Below, piece after piece: positions 1 through 9,019 of a stretch of 64,000 nt of DNA. Position 1 is the stretch's first letter, and each line of letters starts with the position of its first letter. The translations under genes were made by a program, and so were the position numbers. Source of the stretch: Roseiarcus sp963807735 (lineage in GTDB: Bacteria; Pseudomonadota; Alphaproteobacteria; Rhizobiales; Beijerinckiaceae); the NCBI GenBank assembly GCA_963807735.1, contig CAWEDI010000032.1, positions 1-64,000 on the forward strand, given 5' to 3'. The notes under the pieces were generated by a model. It did no database searches and had not been told where the DNA came from. It saw only the letters and a list, made by a program, of their open reading frames with translations.

Positions 1-1756
1 GATAAGCGCCCGCGTCCACCGTGCCCGCCGAAACCCGAGGGGCGCCGGCGAAGTCGGTGAGGCCGTTGACCCCAAGGCCTAGCACCGCGCCCAGGTCGAC
101 GGCGGGGGAAGTGGACGCAATCTTGAAATCGGCTGACGCCTCGTTGACGAATTGCGGGTTGGCGAACACGCCGTGCGCTTCCTGTCCGCTGGCCGTCCGG
201 AAGCTCGCCAGACTGCCGTACGTCGCGCCATGCCACATCCACTGCGCGGCCCCGCCGCCGGCGGTGTCGTAGAGATCGTGGTCAAGATTGGCCGGCGGCG
301 TCCCTGGCGCCACGGAGTTTATCAACAGGCCCTGGGAATTGGCGTAGAAGATGTTGTCGAGGATCAGGTTGCCGGTGGCGTTGTAATAGATTTGCAACTC
401 GCCCGAGCCCGATTGGGTCGTGTCGTTTTCGAACAATGTGTTGTTGGCGACGATGCAACCCTGCGTTCCGCCGTTCTGAGTCGGGTCGGCGCCGCCGAGC
501 GATATGCCGGTGACATTGCTGTGGTAGACGATGTTGTCGTGCGTCGAGACGCCGACGGTCGCCCGACCCGGCGTCTCGCTCGCCATCTCGATGCCGATGT
601 CGGCGTTGTAGACAAGGTTGTTCTGCACCGTCACGTAGGCGCCGCCGTCGACATAGATTCCGTCGGCGCCGAGCGTGTCGCCATAAGCGGGATTTTTTGC
701 GGAGGTGATGTTGTAGATCGTATTGTTCGCCACCACGCCGATCCGGGCGAAGTCGTAGGCGGGCGACGGCGCGGTTCCGAAATAGCCTTCGACATTGACG
801 CCGATGTTGTTGTTGTCGTGGATGACGTTCCGGGTCACCTCCCACCAGGCGACATTGCCGCTGAGCGACAGCGACTCGCTGAAACCGAGGGTGAGGTGGT
901 CGAGCACGTTTCCGGAGATCGTCAGCCAGTTGATCGAGGCCGGCGCCGAGGAGCCGTAGATCGCCACCCCCAAGGCGTCGCCGTTCGAGTTGGTCAGCGT
1001 CGTCGTGATGTTGTGGACGAAGTTGTCGAGGATCTCGATGTGCGACCCGGCGCCCTGAACGTAAACGCCGATCGGCACGGCCGTGGTGTTGCTGACGTAG
1101 TTGCGGATCTCGAAGCCCTTCAGGCGCACCCAGCTGGCGTTGGTGAGGGTGACGAGCCCGTATTGGCCGCCGGGGATGGCGAGGCCCGTTCCGTCGATGA
1201 CGGCGGTCTGGCCCGGCGCCGAGGCGAGGGTCAAAAAGCCGGCGGCGGCGGAGCCGGAGCGGGTGATGGCGACCCGTTCGTTGTAGACGCCGCCCTCGAC
1301 GAGAACCTGCGAACCCGCGGGCGCCGTCGAAGCGGCGTGTTGAATCGTGCGCCATGGCGCCGCAGCGGTCCCGGGATTGCTGTCGTTCCCCGTAACGGCG
1401 ACATAATAGGTCGAGGTCGGCGGCGGTCCCGCCGCTACCTCCACGCGGGCGTGGCCGTTGATCGCGGGATCGGCCGCCGGGACCGCTTCGACGATGACGT
1501 CGAGGGTCGCCGCCGCGTCGGGCGGCGCCACATAGAGACCGTCGGCGTTGATGAGGCCGACCGAAGGAGCGCCGTAGGGCACCCCGTTTACCAGCCAGCG
1601 CACCGAGGTATTCGTCGAGCCTGAGACGTGCGCGGTGAATTGCTGCGCGCCATTCGGCCCGAGGCTGGCGCTCGGCGGCGACACGACCACGGAGACGCCG
1701 GCCGCCGCGGGGCCCGCCAACGGCCACAGGACGACGAATGTGAGCAGCCGCCGCAT
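1..1756 (-). CDS. Secreted right-handed parallel beta-helix protein, C-terminus beyond the left edge
   Basis: The reading frame is open from an ATG at 1756 to the window edge (about 585 residues). The N-terminus MRRLLTFVVLWPLAGPAAAG is a signal peptide. Residues of about 22-110 look like a bacterial Ig-like domain (VSPPSASLGPNGAQQFTA, then a WLVNGVPYG stretch). A linker and a motif YYVAVTGNDSNPGTAAAPWR follow, typical of the start of pectate-lyase-like beta-helix proteins. The rest is Asn/Gly/Val-rich with repeated short strands such as ILDNFVHNI, NNTIYNI and QNNLVYNADIGIEM, as in parallel beta-helices. The last visible residues, VDAGAY, resemble the conserved end of choice-of-anchor Q domains, so only a few residues are probably missing. 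It is likely exported and carbohydrate-binding or polysaccharide-processing. No catalytic residues can be assigned, and a purely structural role is possible. Confidence 0.8.
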   Translation of the reverse strand, partial: MRRLLTFVVLWPLAGPAAAGVSVVVSPPSASLGPNGAQQFTAHVSGSTNTSVRWLVNGVPYGAPSVGLINADGLYVAPPDAAATLDVIVEAVPAADPAINGHARVEVAAGPPPTSTYYVAVTGNDSNPGTAAAPWRTIQHAASTAPAGSQVLVEGGVYNERVAITRSGSAAAGFLTLASAPGQTAVIDGTGLAIPGGQYGLVTLTNASWVRLKGFEIRNYVSNTTAVPIGVYVQGAGSHIEILDNFVHNITTTLTNSNGDALGVAIYGSSAPASINWLTISGNVLDHLTLGFSESLSLSGNVAWWEVTRNVIHDNNNIGVNVEGYFGTAPSPAYDFARIGVVANNTIYNITSAKNPAYGDTLGADGIYVDGGAYVTVQNNLVYNADIGIEMASETPGRATVGVSTHDNIVYHSNVTGISLGGADPTQNGGTQGCIVANNTLFENDTTQSGSGELQIYYNATGNLILDNIFYANSQGLLINSVAPGTPPANLDHDLYDTAGGGAAQWMWHGATYGSLASFRTASGQEAHGVFANPQFVNEASADFKIASTSPAVDLGAVLGLGVNGLTDFAGAPRVSAGTVDAGAY

Positions 1757-1935
1757 CGTTCCGCCCCCGTCTTGCGCCAGCGGGGCGACACCCCCGCGTG
1801 GCGCCAATTCATAGGGGATCCCGCGAAGATGGCAATTGCCGGCCGGAGAGCGTCTGCGCGCCGCGAGGTTTCTCCCGGACCGTCGTGAAAACGCAATCTT
1901 CGCGTCACATCAAGGTCCGACGAAGGAGCAAAGCG

Positions 1936-2877
1936 ATGGATGACGAAGCGGCCAAGAAAGCGGCGGAGATTTACAAGCGCATCCACCGCGAAGTGTCGGA
2001 CGATCTCGACGAGGAATTGGAGCTCGAACTCGACGACGACCGCGTCGCCGATACGATCGACGGCGTCGTCAATCATCCGACCGCCGAGAGCGAGGGCCGA
2101 AAATTCTACTTCAGGGAGCTGCTGCGGCTGCAACGCGAGCTCATCAAGCTGCAGGACTGGATCGTCCACAAGAAGCTGAAAGTGGTCGTGCTGTTCGAGG
2201 GCCGCGACGCGGCGGGCAAGGGCGGCGTCATCAAGCGGATCACGCAGCGCCTCAACCCGCGCGCCTGCCGGGTGGCGGCGCTGCCGGCGCCGAGCGAGCG
2301 CGAGCGCACGCAATGGTACTTCCAACGCTACATCGCGCATCTGCCCGCCGGCGGCGAAATGGTGCTGTTCGACCGCTCCTGGTACAACCGCGCCGGCGTC
2401 GAGCGGGTCATGGGCTTCTGCGACGACGCGCAATATGAGGAGTTCTTCCAGTCGGTTCCGGAGTTCGAGCGCATGCTCAAGCGCGCCGGAATCGTGCTGA
2501 TAAAATACTGGTTCTCGATTACCGACGACGAGCAGAACCTGCGCTTCCAGTTGCGCATCCACGATCCGCTGAAGCAGTGGAAGCTGAGTCCGATGGACCT
2601 TGAGTCGCGGCGGCGCTGGGAGGATTACACCAAGGCCAAGGAGGTGATGCTGGCGCGCACCCACATCCCGGAAGCGCCGTGGCATGTCGTGGAGGCGGTC
2701 AACAAGAAGCGCGCGCGGCTCAATTGCATCGCCCATCTGCTGCGCCAAATTCCCTACGAGGCCGTCCCGCACGTCGACCCCGTGCTTCCGCAGCGCGAGC
2801 ATCGCCCCGATTACGCCCGCACCCCCGTCCCGGAGGCGATGTACGTGCCTGACGTTTACGCGGACGAGTTCGATTAG
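1936..2877 (+). CDS. ppk2: Polyphosphate kinase 2, class I-like
   Basis: A 313-residue PPK2-family enzyme that transfers phosphate between polyphosphate and nucleoside diphosphates in the cytoplasm. The Walker A motif GRDAAGKGG is at residues 89-97 and the Walker B/Asp motif FDRSWYNR at about 145-152. The motif DPLKQWKLSPMD further on is typical of the ADP/GDP-phosphorylating class I enzymes. The acidic N-terminal extension (residues 20-40, many Asp/Glu) is common in alphaproteobacterial members. I chose the ATG at 1936 because GGAG lies about 8 nt upstream; the open frame extends further but without family similarity. The gene stands alone, divergent from the beta-helix gene and facing the downstream tRNA. 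A second PPK2 of another class lies at 40274. Confidence 0.93.
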   Translation: MDDEAAKKAAEIYKRIHREVSDDLDEELELELDDDRVADTIDGVVNHPTAESEGRKFYFRELLRLQRELIKLQDWIVHKKLKVVVLFEGRDAAGKGGVIKRITQRLNPRACRVAALPAPSERERTQWYFQRYIAHLPAGGEMVLFDRSWYNRAGVERVMGFCDDAQYEEFFQSVPEFERMLKRAGIVLIKYWFSITDDEQNLRFQLRIHDPLKQWKLSPMDLESRRRWEDYTKAKEVMLARTHIPEAPWHVVEAVNKKRARLNCIAHLLRQIPYEAVPHVDPVLPQREHRPDYARTPVPEAMYVPDVYADEFD

Positions 2878-2923
2878 GGGGGAACGGGGCGGTCGGAACG
2901 CCCCAGGCGCCACGTCTGCAAAC

Positions 2924-3017
2924 TGGCGGAGACGGAGGGATTCGAACCCTCGATAGGGCTTTACAACCCTATAACGGTTTAGCAAACCGCCGCCTTCAGC
3001 CTCTCGGCCACATCTCC
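2924..3017 (-). tRNA. tRNA-Ser (anticodon GCT)
   Basis: Read on the minus strand, the 94-nt sequence folds as a class II tRNA. The acceptor stem GGAGATG pairs with CGTCTCC, discriminator G follows and CCA is encoded. The D-arm is GGCCGAGAGGC, and the anticodon arm CGGTTTGCTAAACCG gives anticodon GCT (serine AGC/AGU codons). A long variable arm TATAGGGTTGTAAAGCCCTATC is present. The T-loop is GGTTCGAATCC. All features agree with bacterial tRNA-Ser. Confidence 0.96.
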
Positions 3018-3394
3018 GCAACGCTCCGAAAGCGTGGCCGCGTCTATGCCCGACGACGCGCGACAAGGCAAGTGCGACGAAGACGAGGCAGAATACGGAC
3101 GTTACGAACTGGCGTCTGGCGCGCCCCCAATCTGGGCGACGACAGACATCAGACCCGGGATTGGCCACGCCAACCCAACCCGTCTCAACGCATTGCCAAG
3201 CCAGCCGACGACTTCCTGTCGCGACCCCTAGCTCTCACCGCCGCCCGCCCGCTCGACGAGCGGGCTTGCCCAACGATCAGCGAAACGACCTACAACGATC
3301 GCTCACAGCCGCCTTCGCCTCCAACTTCACGCCCCGCCGAAATTGCCGGCGAGCCGCCCCGCGATATGCGGATCAACCACGCCCAAGCCTACGT
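3018..3394. other. Intergenic region, no gene recognised
   Basis: This 377-bp gap lies between tRNA-Ser and the end of the H1-like gene. Short open frames exist on the plus strand but have no start signal, no recognisable motif and no composition typical of the neighbouring genes. I see no clear promoter or terminator. Confidence 0.5.
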
Positions 3395-3688
3395 TCAGCT
3401 CTCGGAAGTGGGCTCGCCCGGCGCCGTTGCCGGCGCTTCCATCGGCTTGCTGGCGCGCTTGGCGGGGGCCTTGCGGGCGGCGGTCTTCTTGGCGGCGACC
3501 TTCTTGGCCGGCGTCTTCTTGGCGGCGGTTTTCTTGGTCGCAGCCTTCTTCACCGTCTTCTTCGCCGCGACCTTACGCGTCGCCTTCTTCGCCACGACCT
3601 TGCGCGTCACCTTCTTCGCTGTCGTCTTGCGCGCGCTCTTCGCCGGCGCCGCCTTCTTCGCGGGTTTCTTCGTTGCCGCTTTCGCCAT
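3395..3688 (-). CDS. Histone H1-like, Ala/Lys-rich DNA-binding protein
   Basis: A 97-residue, strongly basic protein built almost entirely of AAKK, TAKK and PAKK-type repeats. It starts MAKAATKKPAKKAAPAKSAR and ends in a short acidic, Pro-rich tail (PMEAPATAPGEPTSES). This is the composition of bacterial histone H1-like proteins, also called Hc1-like or AlgP-like, which bind DNA non-specifically through a disordered lysine-rich domain. The ATG at 3688 is preceded by GAGGA about 9 nt upstream. A longer frame upstream lacks the repeat composition and is rejected. It is monocistronic between two gaps of several hundred bases. The function is inferred from composition only, since no folded domain is present. 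Confidence 0.85.
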   Translation of the reverse strand: MAKAATKKPAKKAAPAKSARKTTAKKVTRKVVAKKATRKVAAKKTVKKAATKKTAAKKTPAKKVAAKKTAARKAPAKRASKPMEAPATAPGEPTSES

Positions 3689-4177
3689 GGTGCAGGAGTC
3701 CTCTCGTGTGATGCTTCGTTCGCGCGCGCCGTTCGCGCGACAACCAGACATCAATCAAGGTACGCGTGTTTTCTCGTGCATCAAGTCGCATGACGAGAGC
3801 GTGTGCGTCGCGCGGCGCCTTCGTCATCGAATTATCCTGCGCGCTCGCACGCAGCGCGACGTCGCTTTGGCGTGCGTCAAGCGCGGCTCGACGAGGCGCT
3901 GGCCCCGGCGCGAACGAGACTGCGCGACTCCGCTGGCGGCCTGCGATTCCGTGCGCGAGCGCGCATGTTTGTTTGGTAGCGTTTGAGACCGCGCCGTTGC
4001 TCGGCCGGCATTGGCTATCGCGCTTGCAGGCTCGCGCGCATCGCGCAGCGAAGGCGAACAAGCGCGCTTAGCAATCGAATTTTTCTGCGTGGATAACCCG
4101 AAGATTCCGCAGGAGTCGCGTTTCGCGACGCCGCCAATTCCCCCGCAACGCCGCGAATCGGCGGCTTTCGCCGCGAC
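3689..4177. other. Intergenic region, no gene recognised
   Basis: This 489-bp stretch lies between the start of the H1-like gene and the end of gatB. It should hold the H1-like gene's promoter. A GCGGC-GAAA-GCCGC hairpin (4161-4174 on the minus strand) lies a few bases past the gatB stop but has no T-run. The small open frames inside show no family features. Confidence 0.45.
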
Positions 4178-5650
4178 TCAGGGCAGTCCGAGCTTGCGTT
4201 TCAAGGCTTCGTTGACGCTCTGCGGATTGGCTTTGCCGCCGGTCGTCTTCATCACCTGACCAACGAACCAACCGAGCATGCCGGGCTTGGCTTTCGCCTG
4301 TTCCGCCTTGTCGGCGTTGGCCGCGATCACCGCATCGACCGCCGCTTCGATCGCGCCCGCGTCGCTGACCTGCACTAACCCGCGCGTCTGCACGAGCGCG
4401 CGCGGATCCGCGCCTTTCTCAGGGCCGAGCAGCAGGACGAGCACGTCCTTCGCGATCTTGCCGGAGATCACGCCTTCGCCGATGAGATCGACGAGGGCGC
4501 CAAGCGCGGTCGCGCTCAAGCCCGCATCGGCGACCGCGACGCTGTGCGCGTTGGCGTGCGCCGAAAGATCGCCCATGATCCAGTTGGCGACCGCCTTCGC
4601 GTCGCGCTTGCCGGCGTCATGGCGAGCCGCTTCCTCGAAATAGGCCGCGGTCTCGCGCTCGGCGCAGAGGATCGCTGCGTCATAGGCGGAAAGCCCGTAT
4701 TCCCGCATGAAGCGGGCTTTCTTGTCGTCAGGCAGCTCGGGCAGATCGCGCTTCAGCTCATGGACGAACGCGTCGTCGAACTCCAGCGGCAGCAGATCGG
4801 GATCGGGGAAATAGCGGTAGTCGTGCGCCTCCTCTTTCGAGCGCATCGAACGCGTTTCTCCTCTGTTCGGATCGTAGAGCCGCGTCTCCTGCTCGATGAT
4901 GCCGCCGTCCTCGATGACGCCGATCTGACGACGCGCTTCGACGTCGATCGCCTGCCCGATGAAGCGGATCGAGTTGACGTTCTTGATCTCGCAGCGCGTG
5001 CCGAACGGCGCGCCGGGCTTGCGTACGGAAACGTTGACGTCGGCGCGAAGGTTCCCCTTCTCCATGTCGCCGTCGCACGAGCCGATGTAGCGCAGGATCG
5101 TGCGCAGCTTCGACACATAGGCTTTCGCTTCGTCGGCCGAGCGCATGTCGGGCTTGGAGACGATCTCCATCAACGCCACGCCCGAGCGATTGAGGTCGAC
5201 GAAGCTCAGGTTTGGCGACTGGTCGTGCAGCGATTTGCCGGCGTCCTGCTCGAGATGCAGCCGCTCGATGCCGACCTTGATGGCGTGCTCCGGCGTCAGA
5301 TCGACCTGGATCTCGCCTTCGCCGACGATCGGGCTCTTGTACTGCGAGATCTGATACCCCTGCGGCAGATCGGGGTAGAAATAGTTCTTGCGATCGAACG
5401 ACGAGCGCTTGTTGATCTGCGCCTTCAGCCCGAGCCCGGTGCGCACCGCCTGGCGCACGCATTCCGCGTTGATGACCGGCAGCATGCCGGGCATCGCCGC
5501 GTCGACGAGCGAGACATGCGCGTTCGGCTCGCCGCCGAACGTGGTCGAGGCGCCGGAGAACAGCTTCGCCTTCGACGTCACTTGCGCATGCACTTCGAGC
5601 CCGACGACGATCTCCCAATCGCCCGTCGCGCCTTTGATGAGATTGGCCAT
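4178..5650 (-). CDS. gatB: Aspartyl/glutamyl-tRNA(Asn/Gln) amidotransferase subunit B
   Basis: A 490-residue GatB, the usual length. It binds misacylated Glu-tRNA(Gln) or Asp-tRNA(Asn) and activates the acyl group, which GatA-derived ammonia then converts to the amide. Recognisable blocks are WEIVVGLEVHAQ at the N-terminus, FDRKNYFYPDLPQGYQISQ, NRSGVALMEIVSKPDMRS and DYRYFPDPDLLPL. A C-terminal YqeY-like tail ends in GKANPQSVNEALKRKLG. The start ATG has GAGGAG upstream. It follows gatA by 14 nt in a gatC-gatA-gatB operon. The frame upstream of the ATG runs open into gatA, but only because gatA carries a frameshift, so a GatA-GatB fusion is not proposed. Confidence 0.97.
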   Translation of the reverse strand: MANLIKGATGDWEIVVGLEVHAQVTSKAKLFSGASTTFGGEPNAHVSLVDAAMPGMLPVINAECVRQAVRTGLGLKAQINKRSSFDRKNYFYPDLPQGYQISQYKSPIVGEGEIQVDLTPEHAIKVGIERLHLEQDAGKSLHDQSPNLSFVDLNRSGVALMEIVSKPDMRSADEAKAYVSKLRTILRYIGSCDGDMEKGNLRADVNVSVRKPGAPFGTRCEIKNVNSIRFIGQAIDVEARRQIGVIEDGGIIEQETRLYDPNRGETRSMRSKEEAHDYRYFPDPDLLPLEFDDAFVHELKRDLPELPDDKKARFMREYGLSAYDAAILCAERETAAYFEEAARHDAGKRDAKAVANWIMGDLSAHANAHSVAVADAGLSATALGALVDLIGEGVISGKIAKDVLVLLLGPEKGADPRALVQTRGLVQVSDAGAIEAAVDAVIAANADKAEQAKAKPGMLGWFVGQVMKTTGGKANPQSVNEALKRKLGLP

Positions 5651-5664
5651 GCGTTGCTCCTCTC

Positions 5665-7186
5665 TCAGGCCCACCAGGGCTCGGGGCGCGGCGACTTCGG
5701 CGCCGCCTGCTCGATCGCCGCGCCGAGCGCGAACAGCGTCTCCTCGTCGAACGGACGGCCGATCAACTGCAAGCCCAGCGGCAGCCCCGCGGACGAAAGC
5801 CCCGCGGGCGCGACGAGTCCCGGCAGGCCGGCCATGTTGACCGTTACGGTGAACACATCGTTGAGGTACATCTCGACGGGATCGGCCGAGCCTTTCTCGC
5901 CGATGCCGAAGGCGGCGGAAGGAGTCGCGGGCGTCAGGATCGCGTCGACGCCGTCGGCGAAGACGGTCTCGAAATCTCGCTTGATGAGCGTGCGGATTTT
6001 CTGTGCGCGCACGTAATAGGCGTCGTAGTAGCCGGCCGACAGCACATAGGTGCCGATCATCAGGCGCCGTCCGCACTTCGGCGCCGAAGCCCTTCGCGCG
6101 CGTGTGCTCGTAGAGCCCGATGATGTCCTTGCCGTCCTCGCGCAGGCCGTAGCGCACGCCGTCGTAGCGCGCGAGGTTGCTCGACGCTTCCGCCGGCGCG
6201 ACGATGTAGTAAGCGGGCAGGGCGTGACGCGTGTGCGGCAATGTTACGTCGACAATCTTCGCGCCCGCCTCCTTCAACCAATCGGCGCCCTGCCGCCACA
6301 GCGTCTCGATCTCGGCGGGCATGCCGTCGAGCCGGTATTCCTTGGGGATGCCGATGGTCATGCCCTTCACCGAGCGGCCCACCGCCGCCTCGTAATCAGG
6401 CACGGGCGCGTCGTAGCAGGTGGAGTCCTTCGGGTCGTGACCGGCCATCGAGGTCAGCATGATCGCCGCGTCGCGCATGGTGCGCGCGATCGGCCCCGCC
6501 TGATCGAGCGACGACGCGAACGCCACCATGCCGTAGCGCGAGCAGCGGCCGTAGGTCGGCTTGATGCCAACGGTGCCGGTGAACGCCGCCGGTTGACGGA
6601 TCGAGCCGCCGGTGTCGCTCGCTGTCGCCGCGATGCAGAGATGCGCCGCCACCGCCGAGGCCGAGCCGCCCGAAGAGCCGCCGGGCGTCAGCAGGCCCTT
6701 CTTGTCGCCAACGAGCGCCGCCTTCGCGCGCTCGGGCTACCAGTTCGGCGGCAACCAGGGCGAGGCGACGGGGCCATAGTAGGACGTCTCGTTGGACGAG
6801 CCCATCGCGAACTCGTCCATGTTGAGCTTGCCGAGCATCACCGCGCCGTCGCGCCAGAGATGCGCGGTGACGGTCAACTCGTAGGTCGGCATGAACTTGT
6901 CGAGGATGTGGCTGCAGGCCTGCGTATGGACGCCCTCGGTGGCGTAAAGGTCCTTGATCCCGAGCGGCAGACCTTCGAGCGGTCCCGCGTCGCCGACGGC
7001 GATCCGCTTGTCGCTCGCCTCCGCGCTTTGCAGCGCGCGCTCCGCGGTCACGGCGATATAGGCGTTGAGGCCTTTGCCGCGCTCGATCGCGTCGAGATAG
7101 GCGCGCGTCAACTCGACGCTGGAGGCGCGCTTGTCGCGCAGCGCGGCGCGCGCCTCGGCGAGGGTAAGGTCGGTCAGGTCGGACAA
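5665..7186 (-). pseudogene. gatA: gatA, amidotransferase subunit A, interrupted by a TAG and a +1 frameshift
   Basis: The sequence encodes all parts of GatA, the amidase-signature subunit that releases ammonia from glutamine. The N-terminus MSDLTDLTLAEARAAL, a GIKDLYATEGVHT block and GSSNETSYYGPV run from 7186 to an in-frame TAG at 6737-6739. The same frame then continues through GGSSGGSASAVAAHL (catalytic Ser region) and GGSIRQPAAFTGTVGIKPTYG. Near 6070 one extra base shifts the frame: reading GAAGTGCGG then CGGCGCCTGATG without it restores EVRRRLMIGTYVLSAGYYD, which continues to the stop at 5665. gatC (15 nt upstream) and gatB (14 nt downstream) are intact. Because GatCAB is normally needed where GlnRS or AsnRS is missing, sequence error is more likely than true loss. 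Confidence 0.9.
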
Positions 7187-7201
7187 AGAGGAATCCTCGA
7201 A

Positions 7202-7489
7202 CTATTCGACGACTTTGGGCACCAGGAAGAAGCCGTCTTCGGTAAGCGGCGCATTGGCCAGCACTTTGGCCGCAATCTCCCCGTCGGTGACGACGTCGTC
7301 GCGCATCGGCAATTTCATCGGAATGACGGAAGTCATCGGCTCGACGCCCTCAACATCGACGGCGGACAGTTCCTCGACGAAGGAGAGGATCGCGTTGATC
7401 TCGCCTTGCAGATGCGGAATCTCCGGCTCTTCGACGGCGATGCGCGCCAGCCGCGCGATGCGGCGCACCGTGGCCTGATCCACGGACAT
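7202..7489 (-). CDS. gatC: Aspartyl/glutamyl-tRNA(Asn/Gln) amidotransferase subunit C
   Basis: A 95-residue GatC, the small subunit that wraps around and stabilises GatA. The start MSVDQATVRRIARLARIAVEE and the later blocks FVEELSAVDVEGVEPM, DVVTDGE and EDGFFLVPKVVE are diagnostic of the family. It is the first gene of the gatC-gatA-gatB operon. The ATG at 7489 is in the usual position for the family. Confidence 0.96.
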   Translation of the reverse strand: MSVDQATVRRIARLARIAVEEPEIPHLQGEINAILSFVEELSAVDVEGVEPMTSVIPMKLPMRDDVVTDGEIAAKVLANAPLTEDGFFLVPKVVE

Positions 7490-7522
7490 GGGAACTCCTG
7501 TCTCTTATGAGAAGCGGCGGAC

Positions 7523-9010
7523 CTATACACTGACGCCGTCGCCCGAAGCAACGCGGGCGTTCGCCAGCGTCGCCTCGAACGAACCCGAGGCGTCGACGGC
7601 GCGCCAGCCGGGCTCGCGCAGCGGCTCCGCCATTTGCCGCCGCGCGACTTGTTCGTCGGCGTCGGAGGCGTCGCCGCGTCGCGCAGCGATGCGTTGCAGC
7701 CGCGTCGCCAGCGGGGCGTCGAGCCATATTCCGACGAAGGGAACGTCGCACTCGGCTGCGAGTGCTACGACGCCGCCGCGCTCGGCGGCATGCGCGTGCG
7801 TGGCGTCGATCAGCACGGCGGCGCCGGCGGTCAGCGCGCGGCGCGCCTTGTCGATCAACCGTCCATATATTTCTCGTCCGACGCCCGCCGCATACGCGGC
7901 GTCGGGCAGGCGCGTATGCTCGTCGACGCCGAACAGATGCTTGCGCTCGACATCGCTGCGCAGCCACACGGCGCCGGGCGCCATGCCGATGTCAGGGCTC
8001 AGCGCGGCGGCGAGCGCGCTCTTGCCGGTTCCAGAGAGGCCTCCCACGGCGACGAGCCGTGGCGGCGCGGGATCGAGAAAGCGGCCGGCGAAATCGAAAT
8101 AGCGCCGCGCCGCTGAACGCGCATGCGCGTTGGCTTCGACCTTGGCGCGGATCGCGGCGCGCACGCTCAGGAACAGCGGAAGCAGCGCCAGCGCGGCGTA
8201 GTTCTCCGCGTCCCCGAGCGCCAGATACCCATTGAGCAACTGATTGGCGTGGCCTCTGAGATCGCGCTCCCAGAGGTCCATCACCGCGAAAGCGAGATCG
8301 TAGAGGATGTCGCCGGTCGCGATGCTGTCGTCGAATTCGATCGCGTCGAACGGCGTCGGCCGCCCGTCGAGCAGCACGATATTGCCGAGGTGCAGATCGC
8401 CATGGCAGCGGCGTATGCGCTTGTCCGCGCCGCGCGCCAGCAACAAGGGCGTCGCGCGTTCCAGCGCCGCGCGCGAACGTGCGGTCAGCGAGGCCGTAGC
8501 GTCGGCTGGAAAGATACCGGGCCGGCTTGCGAAAGCCTCGGCGTTTTGCTCGATCCAGCGCCGCATCGCCACGATGGCGGGCGCGGCCTCGCAAATCGCG
8601 GCCTCGGCGTGCAGCGCGTGGATCGTCGTGGCGAGGTCGCCAATCGTCTCCAACTTCAGCGCGCCGCGCGCGGCGAGCTTGTCGAGCGTCGCCTCCTCGT
8701 CGAAGCGGCGCATCCGCGTCGCCCATTCGACGATCTCGCCATCGCTGTCTAAACCGTAGCCGTCGCGGGTCTTTCGGATCGGCGCCGCGTCCCTATAAAT
8801 CTGTGGCGCGTGCGGCCGGTTCAGCGCGATCTCGGCCTCCGCCGCCGCCCGGCGTTTCTCAAGGGTCGAGTAATCGAGGAACGGAAGCCGGATCGCGCGC
8901 CGGATCTTGATCGCTTCGTCGCCTCTGAGAAAGATGACCGCGCCCTGCGTCTCGATGCGCCGCGCGCCTTGCCCGAAATGCGCGAGGATCGGCGCCTGCT
9001 CGTCGCTCAT
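7523..9010 (-). CDS. Two-domain kinase: aminoglycoside-phosphotransferase-like plus P-loop AAA kinase
   Basis: 495 residues. The N-terminal part is an APH/ChoK-type kinase fold: the catalytic loop RCHGDLHLGNIVLLDG is followed by the metal-binding segment FDAIEFDD. The C-terminal third is a separate P-loop kinase with Walker A GGLSGTGKSALAAAL near residue 320 and an internal VLIDATHAH segment. This two-domain layout matches the COG2187/COG0645 proteins annotated as bifunctional aminoglycoside phosphotransferase/ATP-binding protein, whose substrate is unknown. It ends 33 bp from gatC and starts 9 bp past the stop of the next minus-strand gene, so it is probably cotranscribed with the acyl-CoA dehydrogenase upstream. 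Antibiotic resistance should not be inferred from the family name. Confidence 0.85.
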   Translation of the reverse strand: MSDEQAPILAHFGQGARRIETQGAVIFLRGDEAIKIRRAIRLPFLDYSTLEKRRAAAEAEIALNRPHAPQIYRDAAPIRKTRDGYGLDSDGEIVEWATRMRRFDEEATLDKLAARGALKLETIGDLATTIHALHAEAAICEAAPAIVAMRRWIEQNAEAFASRPGIFPADATASLTARSRAALERATPLLLARGADKRIRRCHGDLHLGNIVLLDGRPTPFDAIEFDDSIATGDILYDLAFAVMDLWERDLRGHANQLLNGYLALGDAENYAALALLPLFLSVRAAIRAKVEANAHARSAARRYFDFAGRFLDPAPPRLVAVGGLSGTGKSALAAALSPDIGMAPGAVWLRSDVERKHLFGVDEHTRLPDAAYAAGVGREIYGRLIDKARRALTAGAAVLIDATHAHAAERGGVVALAAECDVPFVGIWLDAPLATRLQRIAARRGDASDADEQVARRQMAEPLREPGWRAVDASGSFEATLANARVASGDGVSV

Positions 9011-9019
9011 CCGCGCCCG

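Noticed and set aside
152..1624. Long plus-strand open frame of 490 residues over the beta-helix gene
   Set aside because: It is rich in Arg/Asp/Val-type shadow sequence without motifs. The minus-strand frame has a signal peptide and beta-helix repeats.
3034..3231. A 65-residue plus-strand open frame in the gap after tRNA-Ser
   Set aside because: No ribosome site, no motif and no composition like that of the real genes.
4178..6652. An 824-residue open frame that looks like a GatA-GatB fusion
   Set aside because: It arises because the frameshift in gatA near 6070 puts the end of its middle part in frame with gatB. The gatB ATG at 5650 has its own GAGGAG site and the true gatA end lies in another frame.
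7523..9010. Aminoglycoside resistance gene
   Set aside because: The APH-like fold with a second P-loop kinase belongs to a chromosomal family of unknown substrate, not to known resistance enzymes.
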